The notes under the pieces are model-generated. The model was not told the DNA's origin. It did no database searches and saw only the letters and a list, made by a program, of their open reading frames with translations. Positions 28,202 to 41,758 of a DNA stretch of 64,000 nucleotides are shown in pieces (the stretch's first letter is position 1; each line of letters starts with the position of its first letter). The stretch comes from Symsagittifera roscoffensis (lineage: Eukaryota > Xenacoelomorpha > Acoela > Convolutidae). Made by a program: the position numbers and the translations under genes. The stretch spans positions 22,659,194-22,723,193 of the forward strand of contig NC_087071.1 in the NCBI RefSeq assembly GCF_963678635.1, read 5' to 3'.

Positions 28202-31200
28202 TACTAATCATAATATGATTTTATAGGTGACCTTGAGACATACTTTTTGTCAGAAAAATCAGCGTTTCTCAAGCTAAAATTGTCCGAAATAGGTCATTTG
28301 CACGGTTCGTGTTTTCTTTAAATTCATTCTTTTTTTTTCAATTATCCATAGAAGTATGTAATAGCAGTCTATAAAAGTGTATTGTTTTTGGCAACAATCT
28401 GTCCAAACATTTCTAAAAAACGATTTGAAGGTGTATTTTTTGCTTTTCTAATAATTTTTCTCTCTCTTACTGTTTCAACTGAAAAAAGTCCAATTCAACT
28501 GACGCGTGGATTATTCGAGAACTATTTTCGGATAGTTTCATTTCAAGTAAGATTTTCAGATACAAATCATATTTTACTTTCTATGCCGAGACCTGACTGA
28601 CCTTCTTACATATGCCGCAATTTTTACACTTATATTTTCTAAAACACTCAAAATATGTAGCGAAAAAGTTCTGATACTTCTGAGTTTTTATCTTCAATTC
28701 CCAACTCAAAATTTCGATGTGACGTTGCCCAACCGAAAAATTTATCGGAGTCAATGGCAGGCTCCCTTATGAAATGAAATTAGGCTTCCTCAATGAAATT
28801 AGGCTCCATCTCAGGCTCACTCATAATTTTGCAGTTCCAACTTATTCAAAATAAAATTGGACCCAGATTTTTTTCGCGAATTAAAAAATTCTTAATTAAA
28901 CTAGTTATGGTAGATTTTTTGTGTGTCTTGAAAAAGACTCAAACAAACTAGCTATAGTTTGTGACTACTTTGTGTATGTTTTTATATAACCTGTAGCTGA
29001 ACTGAAAAATCGAAAAGTACAAATCACTTCCTTTCATTTCGTACAAATATTATTCGCCGATTTTCTCTCGAAGGATCAGTATATCATAAGTTTGAAAATG
29101 ACCAACTATTATACTCCTATCAACGAAGTGTATGATATGGACTAAAAAGTGTGTTGCTGGCCACATACACAAGTATTTCATTGGTTACAAAATTATAAAT
29201 TTTTCTGTGAAGTGCAGCCGTTTTGTTTTGTTCTTCCCCAACATTCTCGACTAAACTGATTTTTTATCTATTATTTTGATGGAGATGAATCTATATTTGC
29301 GTGATAAGAAAGTCATTTAATTCTCCATAAATTAAATTTGTTTTTCATTCATTTCAGAAAATGAATTGTCATTGTCTCGAAAAAATTATTTTAATGACGT
29401 TTAAATTAAGATGAATTGTTAGAAACTTTTTAAGTTATTTGGTCAATTAAAAAAAAGATTTTCTAATCGAGGTAAACATAATTAGAAAACATAAACAACC
29501 TAAAAATATCAAAAATTGTAGTTGTTTTGTAACAATTTTAGTACAATTTTTGTTTAAAAATGCTCTTTGGCATTCAAAAATTATAATATTGTTTTCAGAA
29601 AAAGCTAATCCTACAATTTTTTTCCAATGAATTGCAACTGCAGTGTTTTAAAAGTTTTTTTCTAATAACAAAACCGTTTCTGTAACCAAACAAATCTTTC
29701 ACGAAAAAACATGGAGCAACTTTTAAATTTCAAATCATAGTCCTGGCATATTTTTTTAAGCGAAAGAAACAATTTTCACAATTAGAGCTTTGCAAGAATG
29801 GTGATTTATTTTGTTTTGTTCTCTTCTGATAAGAGTTTTTTGTCAATCAGTCGAAAAACTTTTCAAACTTTGATGCGTTCACTATCCATTTCTGAAGTAA
29901 AAGCTTACTATAAATACACAAAAAAATACGTTTGTTATAACTCTGCAAAAATTCATTACAAAAACGTGGTTGGCGACAAAGTCAAATATCTTGTGAAGTA
30001 AATTTTTGAGAAAAGCTTTGGTTTATGAGATTAAGGACAAACATAAATACAAAATTGAAACAATTATTTAATTATTAACCATGGAACGAAATTTTTTTAC
30101 TGAATATATATATTTTTTAATTTGAGAAATTTTTGTGAAAATCATCCCCCCACATGACATATAAAAAACTAAGTGATACTGTTCCTAGTAATAGATAATT
30201 TAGGCAAATAGGCTTCCTTCATCCAGTTTGGAACAATTTATCCGATTACTCGTTAATAGCACGAAGTATATGCGCGATAATTGTCCAAAATTTCAATATT
30301 TAAACCCCATAACTTTACGAAAAAAAACACTCAAAGGTAAAATATCTTATTAGCTTTCAGCTCAGGACGACAATATGTTTTGAGAGATATTTTAAAATTT
30401 TCCGTCAAAAATGGCCAATTAAAAAGTCGAAATATGTCTGAAGAAAAAAAAGCACCCCGAACCTAAATACTTCGTTACTTTTGTTATAAAAATCGATACA
30501 AAAAAGGATTGAGTATATTTTGGAGAAGAAACTAATAACGGTCTGTATTGTGTCAGATGGAACACGCGTGAAATAAAGATGTTTCTTCAAAATTTGTTGT
30601 TTTTCTCTTAAGCTAATTTTGGAAAAACCTTTTAAATTCGTTTGATACGAAAACATGCGAATGTCAGCTAAAGCATAGCAACAGGCACGTTTGCAAAGAT
30701 ATTTTGCTTTAAAAAACAGCTCAAATACCTTATCAGCAAAGGCAATGGGGTCACATGAAATAAATTTACAACAAATGTACATGCATATTTTTGCGGTGGC
30801 CGGACTTATAGAAGAATGATCCAAGAGCAGAACTAACAAAATTCGATCGGTCTATGCAAAGTTTTTGTCAACTGTGCCTGAAACTCAAACAAATCACGCA
30901 AGTTGCCGAGAATTCAGTCAGAAGTAAGACAATCGCGTTTTTTGTTCTCGTCAGTCAGTATAGACAAAAACTATATTAACCAATCAAAATCATGTTCAGA
31001 AAGTAAGAGAGCTAACTTACAAAATATAGAATTGGTAATTTTTATTTTCTTCCTTGTCTCGATTCTGATTGTTTAATATAGTATTTGTCTGCTTACTGAC
31101 AAGTATCAGTACGCAATTGTATAAATACTGCTATGTAACCATTTCAACGGGACTATTTTCTCACAAACATTGCTCCTTTTAGCCCCAGGTAATGCTAGTT

Positions 31201-31282
31201 TTAGGTCATGCCTTAGCTACCGAACGGCCATGCGTTAGCGGGTGTGACAATTGCTATGAAATATTTCATTGAATTAGTACAA
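28202..31282. other. AT-rich DNA with a single foldback arm near 30110-30530
   Basis: No gene recognised. About 30110-30530 matches the right arm of the 3055-4135 foldback (GTGAAAATCATCC-CCCACA, GGCAAATA-GCTTC, TTAATAGC-CGAA, GTCTGAAGAA-AAAA--CACCCCGA). Short ORFs such as 30839-30405 lie partly within it and look incidental. Confidence 0.5.
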
Positions 31283-32003
31283 AGCTGATTTAAATTATCC
31301 GGACAAAATGAACAAAACTTGAATTTTCAAACACGTTTTTCTCAAATTGGGTTAAAGTTAGACAAAAAATGAAGGGAACAAAATTTGCTTAGAATTTCAT
31401 CAGAGTTAATATGATGCAATTTTTTCTCCGAAATTCTCCAAAATTTTACCCCAAAAACTGGTCATTTTTTTTTTCAATTAATCAAGAATTACGCTGAAAC
31501 TACTTGTTAATTGAAAAGAAAATATATCACAAGAAGCCTCTTACACAGCCCAATAAAGTTCTAGAAGGATTAAATCTCCAAAAGTTTGCGAATTTTGCTC
31601 AAAATTTGTTTTTAAGCAAATAATCTGGGTTTTATATAGTAAAGATAACCTTTATTGATAATCAAGTAAAATTTTTTCTCTTACACAGATTTTTGGAGAT
31701 TTAACCCTTATTGAACTTTGTTGGGCTGTGTAAGAGGCTTCTTGTGTTATATTTTCCTTACCAGTTAACAAAGTAGTTTCAGCGTAATTCTTGATTAATT
31801 GAAAAAAAGTCAAAATGACCAGTTTTTGGGGTAAATTTTTGGTTGAGAATTTTGGAGAAAAAATTGCACCATATTAATTCTGATGAAATTCTAAGCAACT
31901 GTTCTAGTCTTCACTTAGGTCTAATTTTAACCCAAATTGAGAAAAACGTGTTTGAACATTCAAGTTTTGTTCGTTTTGTCCGGATAATTCAAATCAGCAC
32001 TGT
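31283..32003. repeat. Foldback element with about 310-bp arms
   Basis: The left arm (31283-31590) and right arm (about 31690-32003) are close reverse complements. Examples are AGCTGATTTAAATTATCCGGAC at the left end against CCGGATAATTCAAATCAGC at the right end, and AAGCCTC-TTACACAGCCCAA against TTGGGCTGTGTAAGAGGCTT near the centre. The loop is about 100 nt. No ORF is present. It looks like a non-autonomous foldback/MITE copy younger than its relative at 6725-7030. Confidence 0.8.
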
Positions 32004-32990
32004 ATTTACGTCAAACACTTAATTTCGGCACAAAAAATTGTCTGGTAATTATAACTGTGGATACTTAGTTCGTTTTGCTTACGTGCATCCAGTTGCAAGC
32101 GTCGAGATTTGTTACATTATGATTTTAGTGCCAGTGTTTTTAAAATTAAGAAAAAATTGATTTAAATCAATTACTAGTCGATTATAATCTCTCTTTTTGA
32201 AATCCAACTATAATCAATTATAATACATTTTGATTGATTATAACCAATTATGATCCACTCATTTTTTTTTAAATTATAGTCGATTACAATCAATTATTTT
32301 ATCCCGGTTTCTATTTCATATGCTGTGCACAGAAAAACCACTATAGTAGATTATAATCCTTTTTGTTCCCCCATTTTGTCTCCGACCTTCCATCCGAAAT
32401 ATTTATTTTTAATTTTTTTTTGTAAAAGTTGACTTATGTGAAAAAAGAGAGAAAGGTTTTAAGCGCTTTTGATTCAATTCAATTTTCTAATTTTAACTTT
32501 TTTTCCATTGAAGTTGGTTCATGATGCACATCTTTTTTTAAATAACCAACAAAAACTCGCCACATTGCGTTATTTTCATGATTTACGCAGTAAACTTGTT
32601 TTTCACATACCGCGGGAAACTTTCAAACAATGCAGAATGATCTTTGTGAAACCTTAAGTGTGACAAGATCAAATTGTGACCACCAAAGTTTGACTAGACA
32701 TTTCACTTGTAGAGTTTTTTATTGACAGAAAAATATTAACCCATGGCATTTAATTGAATTGTACTTTTGGAGTTAGAAAATTCTGACAAAATAAGAGATT
32801 ATAATCGATTATAATTGATTGTAATTGATTCAAAGAGTTTTTTGTATGAGCTGAAATCAATTATAATTGATAGATTATAATCTCTTGGTTAATATCATGA
32901 TTATAATCGATTGTAAAACCTTTAAACTCCTAATTTTGGTAATTATAATTAAATATAATTGTCAAAAATTGTCAGTATAATCCGTTAAAA
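32004..32990. repeat. Cluster of GATTATAATC palindromes
   Basis: Many copies of GATTATAATC, ATTATAATTGATT and close variants occur in two groups, about 32150-32360 and 32795-32965. The spacing is irregular. The groups are partly inverted relative to each other, so they may be arms of a decayed foldback element. No gene is seen. Confidence 0.55.
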
Positions 32991-33359
32991 TTGATTGGTT
33001 ACGCCTAAACTTGGAAGCGGGTAAGTCATTTAGTGTTGAACTTTTTTGATTTAAAACATTTTTCTTTCAGTGGATCCCCTTCATTTTTGCATACTTACTA
33101 TGCACTATTTCAGCTGTCCGAATCATAAGCTGAGTATCGGTTTTTCTGATTAAAAAGGCACTTTCTAAAAATGTTTCATTATGTTTTTCTAAAAAAAAAA
33201 TGGTCGACTTCGGGTTGAAATTAATCCGGGTTAACATTTCCCAATTTAAATTATAGCTCAAAATAATTTGGCACAAAAAAAATTTCAACCCGTTCCAGTT
33301 AGTTTCACCCCAAAATTTTTGGAATGTTTTAACCTCTCTCTCGAAGCCAAATACACATT

Positions 33360-33542
33360 CTAAGGCTTATCTGTAAAGATCCTTTGTTGCCATTTGATCA
33401 AGTGTGAAACATCTGCCTCGTCACGAAGTGATATCCATGAGGGCGTCGTGGATTCCAAGCCGAATTCCACCGGTTTTTTCCTCGATATCATTTCCTCAAT
33501 TGATCCGTCTGTATCGCCCCATAGATATCTAAACAACGCCAA
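33360..33542 (-). other. Possible exon or gene fossil
   Basis: A 60-codon frame in a patch clearly richer in GC than its surroundings, with balanced amino-acid composition (for example DGSIEEM and SLRDEADVSHL). The start shown is a TTG, so it is not a convincing complete gene; a TTTAG acceptor-like site lies just inside. I recognise no family. The surrounding DNA (32991-34070) is otherwise AT-rich and featureless. Confidence 0.3.
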
Positions 33543-34074
33543 GTTGTATGAATTCGCAGATCAAAGAAGTTAAGATCATATTTTGTTATTATCGATTATT
33601 GTAATCTAGTTTACAAACGAAGATAATAAATTTTTACTGGCATCGAAACTGACTGAGCAAAACCCATGTTAACGGAAATTTGCTATCTCAGAAATTTTCT
33701 GATAAGAACTCACAACTTCTTACAAACTTTGTCCCTAAGAATATTACAAGGTAGGGACCTTTTGGTGAAAGATAGCTGTAAGATAGTGACTTCTGTTTCA
33801 AGGAAGTTGGAAGACAATAAATTTTCCTTAAAAATTTTTCAAAATTGCTTTCCAATACCATCTTTTGAATTTTTTACGACCAGTTTTAAGCCTTCCACTA
33901 TGCTTGGGTGCAATAATGGAAACTCATAGGCTAAATTTAACAATTCACTACTTGCATTTTTCGAAATAACCACTAACCATTGTTCTGACCATTGGCCGGG
34001 TGTGTTTTAAGTTTCTTTTTTCTTTTGTCATCTTTTGTTTTCCAAATAAATCAAATAACACACACTATCATCGG

Positions 34075-34875
34075 AATGGGTCAAATTTTTTATCTTAAAG
34101 CTTTATCAGCCGATATTGGCACAAAATTTAAAAGTTTTCAAAAAGTTGTCCCAGAGATGAGAAAAAAATCGTTTTTGAAACTTTTGAAACTCAGTCTCAT
34201 TTTGAGCGTGTAAAGCAGTTTAGTAGTGTTTGTTATAAGCAAATTGATCATTTAGACTACGACACACTTGATTTTAAATTTAGAAAAAAAAATTGGTTTT
34301 AAGCCTTTCATTTAGCGCTTTCTTGCAAAAAATTTTCTGAAAACTATTTGTGCAGAAAACCGAAAAAATACGCCTAATTTAGGAATAAGTTGTATGATGC
34401 AAAAAATTCGGGTGCGCTCATTCGGGTTCTAATACAGTGAATTTTTTTCTTTTATGTTCAAATCGGGAAAAGATGCGTCATTTTCGATTAATTGTAATTC
34501 AATTTCTTTTCTATTATTGTTTTGTTTTGTGTTTTCAATATTAAATGGTTAAAAACACCACAAAAAAACTAAATTTCGGAAGATTTTTCATTTAATGATC
34601 GCAAGAATGAGAGTTCATGTTAATGCGTTTAGATCTTTACTCAAATGAACGGCCTTTAGTTTGATTCAGAAGCAGTGGATGCTGTCTTTACCGAAAAAGT
34701 ACCCTGACGCATACAATTTTAATCAATTTTTTGAGATTTGCATAAGTTATTGCTAATTCATTAGGGGTACGCTGATAAAACTTTCCTCATGCAGCACTTA
34801 TTGAGTAGCAAGTGCACAGGATTCATCTGAAAGAAAAATGATCAATACTCTTTTTGTGACTTCATGCATGAGTTC
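34075..34875. repeat. Partial copy of the 3-kb tandem unit
   Basis: It matches the tail of the unit seen at about 41020-41755 (TTTATC-GCCGATATTGG, CGTTGCGCTCATTCGGGTTCTAATACAGTGAA, GATCGCAAGAATGAG, GGCAGTGGATGCTGTCTTTA) but then continues into different sequence at the ATGAGTTCTG point where the tandem copies join. It is therefore an older boundary copy. Confidence 0.7.
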
Positions 34876-37603
34876 TGTGGAGCGCCACTTTTCGCGTACC
34901 ATCTGAGATTAGCTTGTTTGTCTTCAATGATGAAAAACCCAGTTGGGAAAATGTCAAGCATCTTACATCAAGTACAGGAATGGAATAAAAAAATGATTAT
35001 CCGACCAATCGCAATTACTAACCCTGAATTAGTAACCCATGTTAAAAATATTGAAGTTATCAGTAGACTTCTGCTCTTAAAGTATGTATATAAATTGAAT
35101 ACCCAGTTTTAAACTAAGTCTTAACCCAGTTTTAAACTTTTAGACATAAGTCACCGACCTGTTGAAATTGATGGCTACGAAAAAAATATGTAAAAACACG
35201 GGTGCGTTGTATGCATGCGAAACTATTATATAGAGAATAAATATAAAAATTAACCAAGCTTCAAGAAATTTAGGCGCATCGATTAGGAAACTTTCGATCC
35301 CTGCAGACCCATAGGAGTCCCCTTTGTACTCTTTCGAGATACTAAATTTTGTAAGGCGCATTCGGATTTTTTAGTCAAATTTTTCCCAAAAGTGCTAATA
35401 GCGAATTTTTAGCCTGTTTTGATTTTTTCAAGGATTTGCAAGAGCTCATAAAATCAGTTTGATCGAACTAAAAACATTTTGACAAAAAGTTCAATTTTTT
35501 TTTCTGAAAATCGCCCCCTTCGAGAAAATCCAGGATACGAGGTTGATGTTTTATTTTGGGAACGGTTGGAGGGAACAATCACAAGAGTTGATAAGAAATA
35601 TACTGCAACAGTCAAGTATTTATGATGACGAAGATTATACAACAAAGATGCAGACAACGCTCAAAAAATTGAAAGATGTTTATTGGTCAAACAGCTGGTG
35701 CAGCTGACTCTTCTACTCTACTGCTTTAACTTTTTTCACCCCAAAACTTCTTTTGGTATTTGCGGAAACATATTTGCGGAGAGGCATATCTCCTGACTGG
35801 TACGCTATGGCATTTTCCAGCCCGCGCTCGTTTGCTAGGTCACTACCCAAACATAAGCCGTTTTATCGCCTCATTAAACCCATAATCGAGCTGTTACACA
35901 ATCCTCGCTCACCATGGATGGGCAGCCAGCAGTAGAACTTCAGTGGGGTTGTCGTGCCCTAGAACGTCGGTTAAGGCTATCATCAGCATTTTTAACTCTG
36001 GATCGTCCAGAGCAAATTCTCTACCGTCAGTCGGCAATAGATGAAATCTATAAATGGTTCCACATAAGCAACTGCCAGGTTAAGAAGTTCAGTTAAGTCA
36101 AAATTATTCATGATGTTCTTTTGATGATTTGATTTGATTTTGCAGTTTTCACTTAAGAAAACCCAAGCAGTTTCCTGGTATATGCGAAGCTGCTGGTGGC
36201 CCCTAACACTGGTCTTCGCTTCCCTAAAAAACTATATTCTTTCCTAAATTCGGCTGCTTATGCTGTTTTACGTTTCATAACCGCAGTGATTGCTACTCCA
36301 CGAGTCCTTTCTGTCAGTATAAAGTCACTGTCAGTGAGTACTATGTTGCCTGAATACTCATTACCTAAATTAAAATAAGACTATTTTAATCTTCCTATGT
36401 CTGCTTCCTTAAGGTCATGGATTAGCTCAGGAAGGATTTAGTTGGTCACTCTTGGTTTCTTTCATGCTCTCTCAATCTACGTCTTGAATCGTCACATAAG
36501 TCCATTTGGGTCGGATGTCAGTTCATTGAGCCACTCCAAGACACGCTTGTTAATTATATTGCTGTAGCTCGTCATCGAACTCAGATTCTTTTTCTCATCG
36601 ATATTCGATCCACTTATTACCCTGGTCATCCACAATGTCCAGTTCTCCTGACTCGGTTTTCCCCTCAAATCAATAATTTTTCAGCTTTTTAGTTCAGGTC
36701 TATCGTAGACAACTCAAGAAAGACATTATAAAGATCATAAATCTCGGCAGATCTTCCCTGCTACTCTGCCAAGTCTGCATTCCAAAAGTTAGATCCTGCT
36801 GAGTAATCTTAGAAACCTCATTTTGATCAATGTCTTTTCAGTCATTTGTATTCTGCATACGTCATTTGTTCATCTTCTGCATACGGCATTTTTTTGGTAT
36901 CTTTTTTTTTTAATTCTCATTTCTGTCATACTGTTCACAAGTCCCTTTCTCATTCATTGCACAGGCAGGGATCATCTTTAAATAAGCATATTTTTTTTTG
37001 TCTTCTGGAATGCACCAATCTGCTGATGATGGTTTATAAAATTTGATGTTCTCGAAGTGTAGGTCTCGACCTGTCTAAGCCTGTAGAAATATCCTTCTTG
37101 TTGTGATTCATAAAATTAAATGGACCTTTCGTTTTCTTTAGAAGTTTCTTCTCACTTTTTTGTGTGATAACGCTTCGAGACACAAACGCATTTTCCTAAG
37201 GAGTTTGCTTTGACTCCAGCCGCCCTCCTACTGAGTTTTTTTGTTTTGTCTCTCCTGAGTTGCTGCGTGTTTCACCTGCATAGGTCATCAACTCTCACGT
37301 GGGCCTGTAGCAGTGTTTTCTTCCCTTCTGATTAGGTATAGAAGAACAAGAACTCAATTGGTGAAGCTTATGCGTGTCCTCTTAGAATCATTTGTGTACT
37401 CATGCAAGAGAATACTGCGTGCTATCAAATGCCACCCCCATTTGTGCAGTTACTTATCCATTTCCGTCGTATATCGGGAATGGTATAATTATCGGGAACA
37501 TATATAGACCAATTTCCCGTTTCGTTCCTCTACTTAGTTATTTGTCTGTGGATGGTATATTGTTCATTGAGCCTGTGCCATTTGGGAATGATTTAGCAGC
37601 TCT
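34876..37603. other. No gene recognised
   Basis: The composition is more CT-rich on the plus strand from about 35700, as in the antisense of the decayed pol further right. Only short broken frames on both strands are visible. It may be the eroded 3' part of the same gypsy element. Confidence 0.4.
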
Positions 37604-37980
37604 TTAGTCAAATCGGCTAGAAACAGTACTATTGTCTAACTGGAACGTCAGAAAACATCCTTGTCTGGAAAACCAGCTAGTGTTCAGTGATCTCGCATAA
37701 TTCGTTAGAAGATCGCTCAAGACCAGGACTTGATTGTAGCTATTATAACCATGCTTTTTTTCTGGTGGTCTATCTTTATCAATCAACTCATTGTTTTATT
37801 ATGATTTTTAAAGACAAACTTTAACTTTTTGGGGTCAACCGCTTGATGACACAACAAACAGGCCGTAACCCATTTGTCACATGCTCTCTTTATTCCGAGC
37901 CATTCATATAATTTAACTGTTTTCTGGTACACCCTAACTAATTTCTGCTTCCTCATCTGTTCGTGCGACCTGAACAACAA
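37604..37980 (-). pseudogene. Ty3/gypsy integrase remnants
   Basis: The frame 37980-37783 retains the zinc-binding tail of an integrase (KTVKLYEWLGIKRACDKW, then a C-x2-C). The overlapping frame 37786-37604 carries a fragment like the start of the integrase core (an ILV-x-D type strand followed by T-x-Y). The shift between the two frames and the loss of the rest show decay. It lies downstream (minus strand) of the RT remnant at 39620-40212, in the right order for one pol gene. Confidence 0.55.
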
Positions 37981-38196
37981 TTCTGTCTGATAGAGTTGCG
38001 AAAATGCGCGTTGTACTTGTACAGAATCTTGTATTCTCTTGAACTATACACCCAAGGATCTCAACCTGGCCTGTAAAGTATAATAAATAAGGTATGTAAT
38101 AATGTCTCAGGATCCTGTAAAAACCTTCTGTCAGGTCTTCTTTGTCTGGAGATCCGTTCTCATTCCCTTTCTTCAAGCTGCTGCTGTCACAATCAC

Positions 38197-41100
38197 TCTG
38201 CCTTCTCGGTAAACCCAAAAATCTGCAACCCGACAAGAAAGTCTTCATGAGCCCGAAATTTTTGTTGAGCTTATCTGGTTGTTACACATCATCTTCCTTC
38301 TTGACACCAAATCTTTGTTAATGTCCTGTCTCCCGTTCAAATGGTTCAAGGTCAATTGTCACTGGTTGCTTCTGAGGTAGTAAGCTCCTTTAGCGCTTCG
38401 ACACCGAGATTAATTCTAGATCATCAGCAACGTTACCCGGTACTGTTTTGCTCAAGGTAATTTATTGATAACCTTCAGGATCCTGATGTAATTCACTATC
38501 CAAGTCTCTGGCCCTAAATTTTACAAATAATGTGTGAACAACAAACCCTGAGATTTTTGAGCTTAAGCATGAACTCCTGTCTGCACAAGTGTCAGCTTGC
38601 GATCTGTTTGAGGGATTTTCGCTCGGTGAACCTCAGTGGAGCACGTATCCACTTCGGAACCTGATGCGTCCAACACACCCACTTTGACTCCCCAGATGAA
38701 ACCTTGTCGGCCGGTTCTTGTCTGTTTGTTTGCTTATCCCTCTCTTTTTCCGACTCTTTAGATGCCACATCATGGAACAGTTGATTGCACGTCGCAAAAA
38801 AGACTGTTTTTAAAATCTTATGTTCTCTTGTCTTACATAAAAACCTTAATCAATTTACTCTTGGGTATAGAAGAGACCGTTCTGGTTATCTCTCTTTTTC
38901 CTCATTTTCGACAAATTTGCCCAGCACCCGCAGCCCCTTCTTTGAGAGTTCTACTATTTTATTCAAAAGTGACAGGCTAGTGTCACTCATTCATGCGAGT
39001 GAGCTCCTGTTGGATCAACTTGAACGTAGTAGCAAACCCAAAAAAAATCTGGTCGTTTTCGGACAGAATTTTAAATTCAGCTACTTTTCCAATGGCAGTT
39101 GGGGTTGTTCCGGTATGCAGTGACTCGACATGTCCAATCATCCTGTCTTGGGTGTTGTTTCAAAAGAAGTCTAAAAATGAGAAATCCTCTTTTATCTCTA
39201 CTTTGTTGACTGTGTTTTCTCTACTCGTTCATGAAACTTTGTCTTTTTGGTGCGGTTGTCAGCGTTCTGCTGCTTTCCACGCATCCACGGTTAAATTCTC
39301 ATTTGAAAAATTTCTAATCAAACAATCCGGCGACCGATATTTTGATGGTCCATGTACTACGTCTTCAGTCAGAATAAGACACCTGTTTCATACAGCTCTT
39401 TAAGAATATTCAACCAGGATAAGGCTCTTTAACTAGAAGACTTCATATCTTTGTCGCTCAGCACCTTGCTTGCTTATGCAATCGGACTGAAAACAGTTCT
39501 TCCCATCCGTTTTTGTTCATGATAGCGATGTATTAGTGTCGAGGACATATGTGTCTTTTCATTTTTCTCTATTTATGTTTTTGAGGAAGCTGAGCTTTAT
39601 TGCTCTTTTCGAACTTTTTTCATTTGTTGTGCATCAATTGTCTGCAAATCTTGTCTGCAAATCTTTCACAAATACCCTTTAGTACTTTGCAAATTCTATG
39701 AAGCTGATTTAACTGTATATCCTTCACGTGATCTTTCCATTTAATCAAGGTTTTTATGGCATTTGGATCTGGTCTTAGACCATGCTTGTCCACCGCCTTG
39801 TCCATATAGTTTTTGTGTCTTTGAGAATCTCACAATTTGAAGGCTTGGGTTTGAATTCTGCTCTTTTCATGCAGTTAAAGAGTGCATCTTGTTCGTCAAT
39901 GCGATTTCTTAAAACGAGCTTCACGATCAATACGTAGTCCACGTGAAATATTATGAAATTCCCGTATTTCATCTTCACGCTCGTCAAAGTTTGAGCCATA
40001 AATCGATGATAAGTCTTTGCGCAACTCGATGGGCTTCCTCTTCCATTAGTAAAAACTAACCCAGAGGCAAAACATGTCTTATTGCAATACTGCCTCCATA
40101 ATAGCACTTGGCTAAAGACTGAACCGAGGTTCAAAGTCGTGAACAAAATGGCATCTCCAGGTTTTGATAGGCTAAAATCTATGCGTGGAGGATACGCAAT
40201 CTTCAGAGTCACAGCATTGATTTATCGAAAGATGCAACAAAATCTCAATTGCCCTCTTGTCATCTTGGCCATGAAAACCCCACAAGCCCAATGCGACTTA
40301 TAGGGCTCCACCAAGTCGTACTCGAGTCAACTCTATGCTTCAGATTTCAGGAATGTCATTCGCCTAGCTCAGTCACAGTGGGGAACAACCCCTTCTTTCA
40401 ACTAACTTTTTTTTCACACTCGAAAAAGTTACAGCGGCCTATATGATGCATTGGGCTTGTAGGATTTCTACACGCACTGGAATTTTTGTGTTTCGAAAAA
40501 ACCTCTGCGTTCCAATTTCAAGCCTCTATTAGCCTTTCGAACTTCTAAAAGCCTACCTTTCCCCTCAAAAGCTCTGTTTCTGAAAAAAAAAGTTTCATCA
40601 GAAATTAATTCATATGGGGGCGCTTCAGGAAAATTGAACAGCTTAACAGTCTTTCATTTTTCTAACATCTTCAAAATTGGGTCTCTGTTGGCATAATTTG
40701 GACAGTCCTTCAGATAATCTTTTGTCGGTTATAACGTCTTTTCATAATCTGTCCTCACCGCCAAAGCGTAGCCAAGTTTTCTGCCACTTTGGATTGAAAC
40801 CAGTGTCTCCAGATTATTCAATATAGAAGTCATAGATAGTTCAATCGTGTAACGAAGAAACTCCGGCCTAAGACTACCGCAATTTGACCAGGAGGGTTGG
40901 TGCCAAGCATACTTGTTTCTTATCATTTAATGCAATTAGGTTTAACATCCTAAGAGTAGCTATGACAGCCTCTCTTGATTTCAGTTTAACCTTCCTATCC
41001 AAACAAGTTAGTATTTTGGGTCAAGTTTTTCATCATCTTAAAACTTTATCGGCCGATATTGGGACAAAGTTTCAAATTGTTCAAAAAGTTGTCCCTGAGA

Positions 41101-41758
41101 TGAGAAAAACCGTTTTTTATATTCGAATTGATCATTTAGACTAGACACACTTGATTTTAAATTTAAAAAAATCTGGTTTTAAGCCTTTCATTTAGCGCTT
41201 TCGTGCAAAAAAAGTTTCTGAAAACTATTTGTGCACAAAACCAAAAAAAACGCCTAAGTTAGGAATATGTTGTAGGATGCAAAAAAATTCCGTTGCGCTC
41301 ATTCGGGTTCTAATACAGTGAATCTTTTTTCTAATATAGTCAAATCGAAAAAAGATTCGTCATTGTCGATTAATTGTAATTCAATTTCTTTTCTATTATT
41401 GTTTTGCTTTGTATTTTCTTTATTAAGTGGTTAAAACACCACAAAAAAGCTAAATTTTTTTAAAAAAATTTTCATTAAATGATCGCAAGAATGAGTGCTC
41501 TTGTTAATGCGTTAGATCTTTACCCAAATCAACGGCCTTTAGTTTGATTCAGAGGCAGTGGATGCTGTCTTTATCGAAAAAGTACCAATGGCGCATACAA
41601 TTTTGATCAATTTTTTGAGATTTGCATAAGTTATTGCTAATTCATTAGGAGGTACGCTGATAAGACCTTTCGCATGCAGCACTTACTGACTAGCAAGTGC
41701 ACAGAATTCATCTGAAAGAAAAATGATCATTCCTCTTTTTGTGACATCATTCATGAAT
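38197..41758. repeat. Tandem unit 1 (about 3.56 kb)
   Basis: First of three head-to-tail copies; the repeat start is anchored on TCTGCCTTCTC at 38197, 41759 and 44742. It includes decayed pol sequence on the minus strand. Compared with unit 2 it keeps the RT-containing block (about 39425-40098), but lacks a short piece near 40665 that units 2 and 3 keep. Confidence 0.8.
39620..40212 (-). pseudogene. Ty3/gypsy reverse transcriptase remnant
   Basis: Frame 40212-39775 contains a palm-domain relic with VDYVLIV where active enzymes have the Asp-Asp pair, followed by a recognisable LKPSKCE-like motif (KPKPSNCEILKD). The adjacent frame 39805-39620 carries the next segment (KHGLRPDPNAIKTLIKW). The frame change between them, the lost catalytic aspartate and the missing upstream palm motifs show it is dead. 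A second copy lies in unit 3. Confidence 0.7.
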
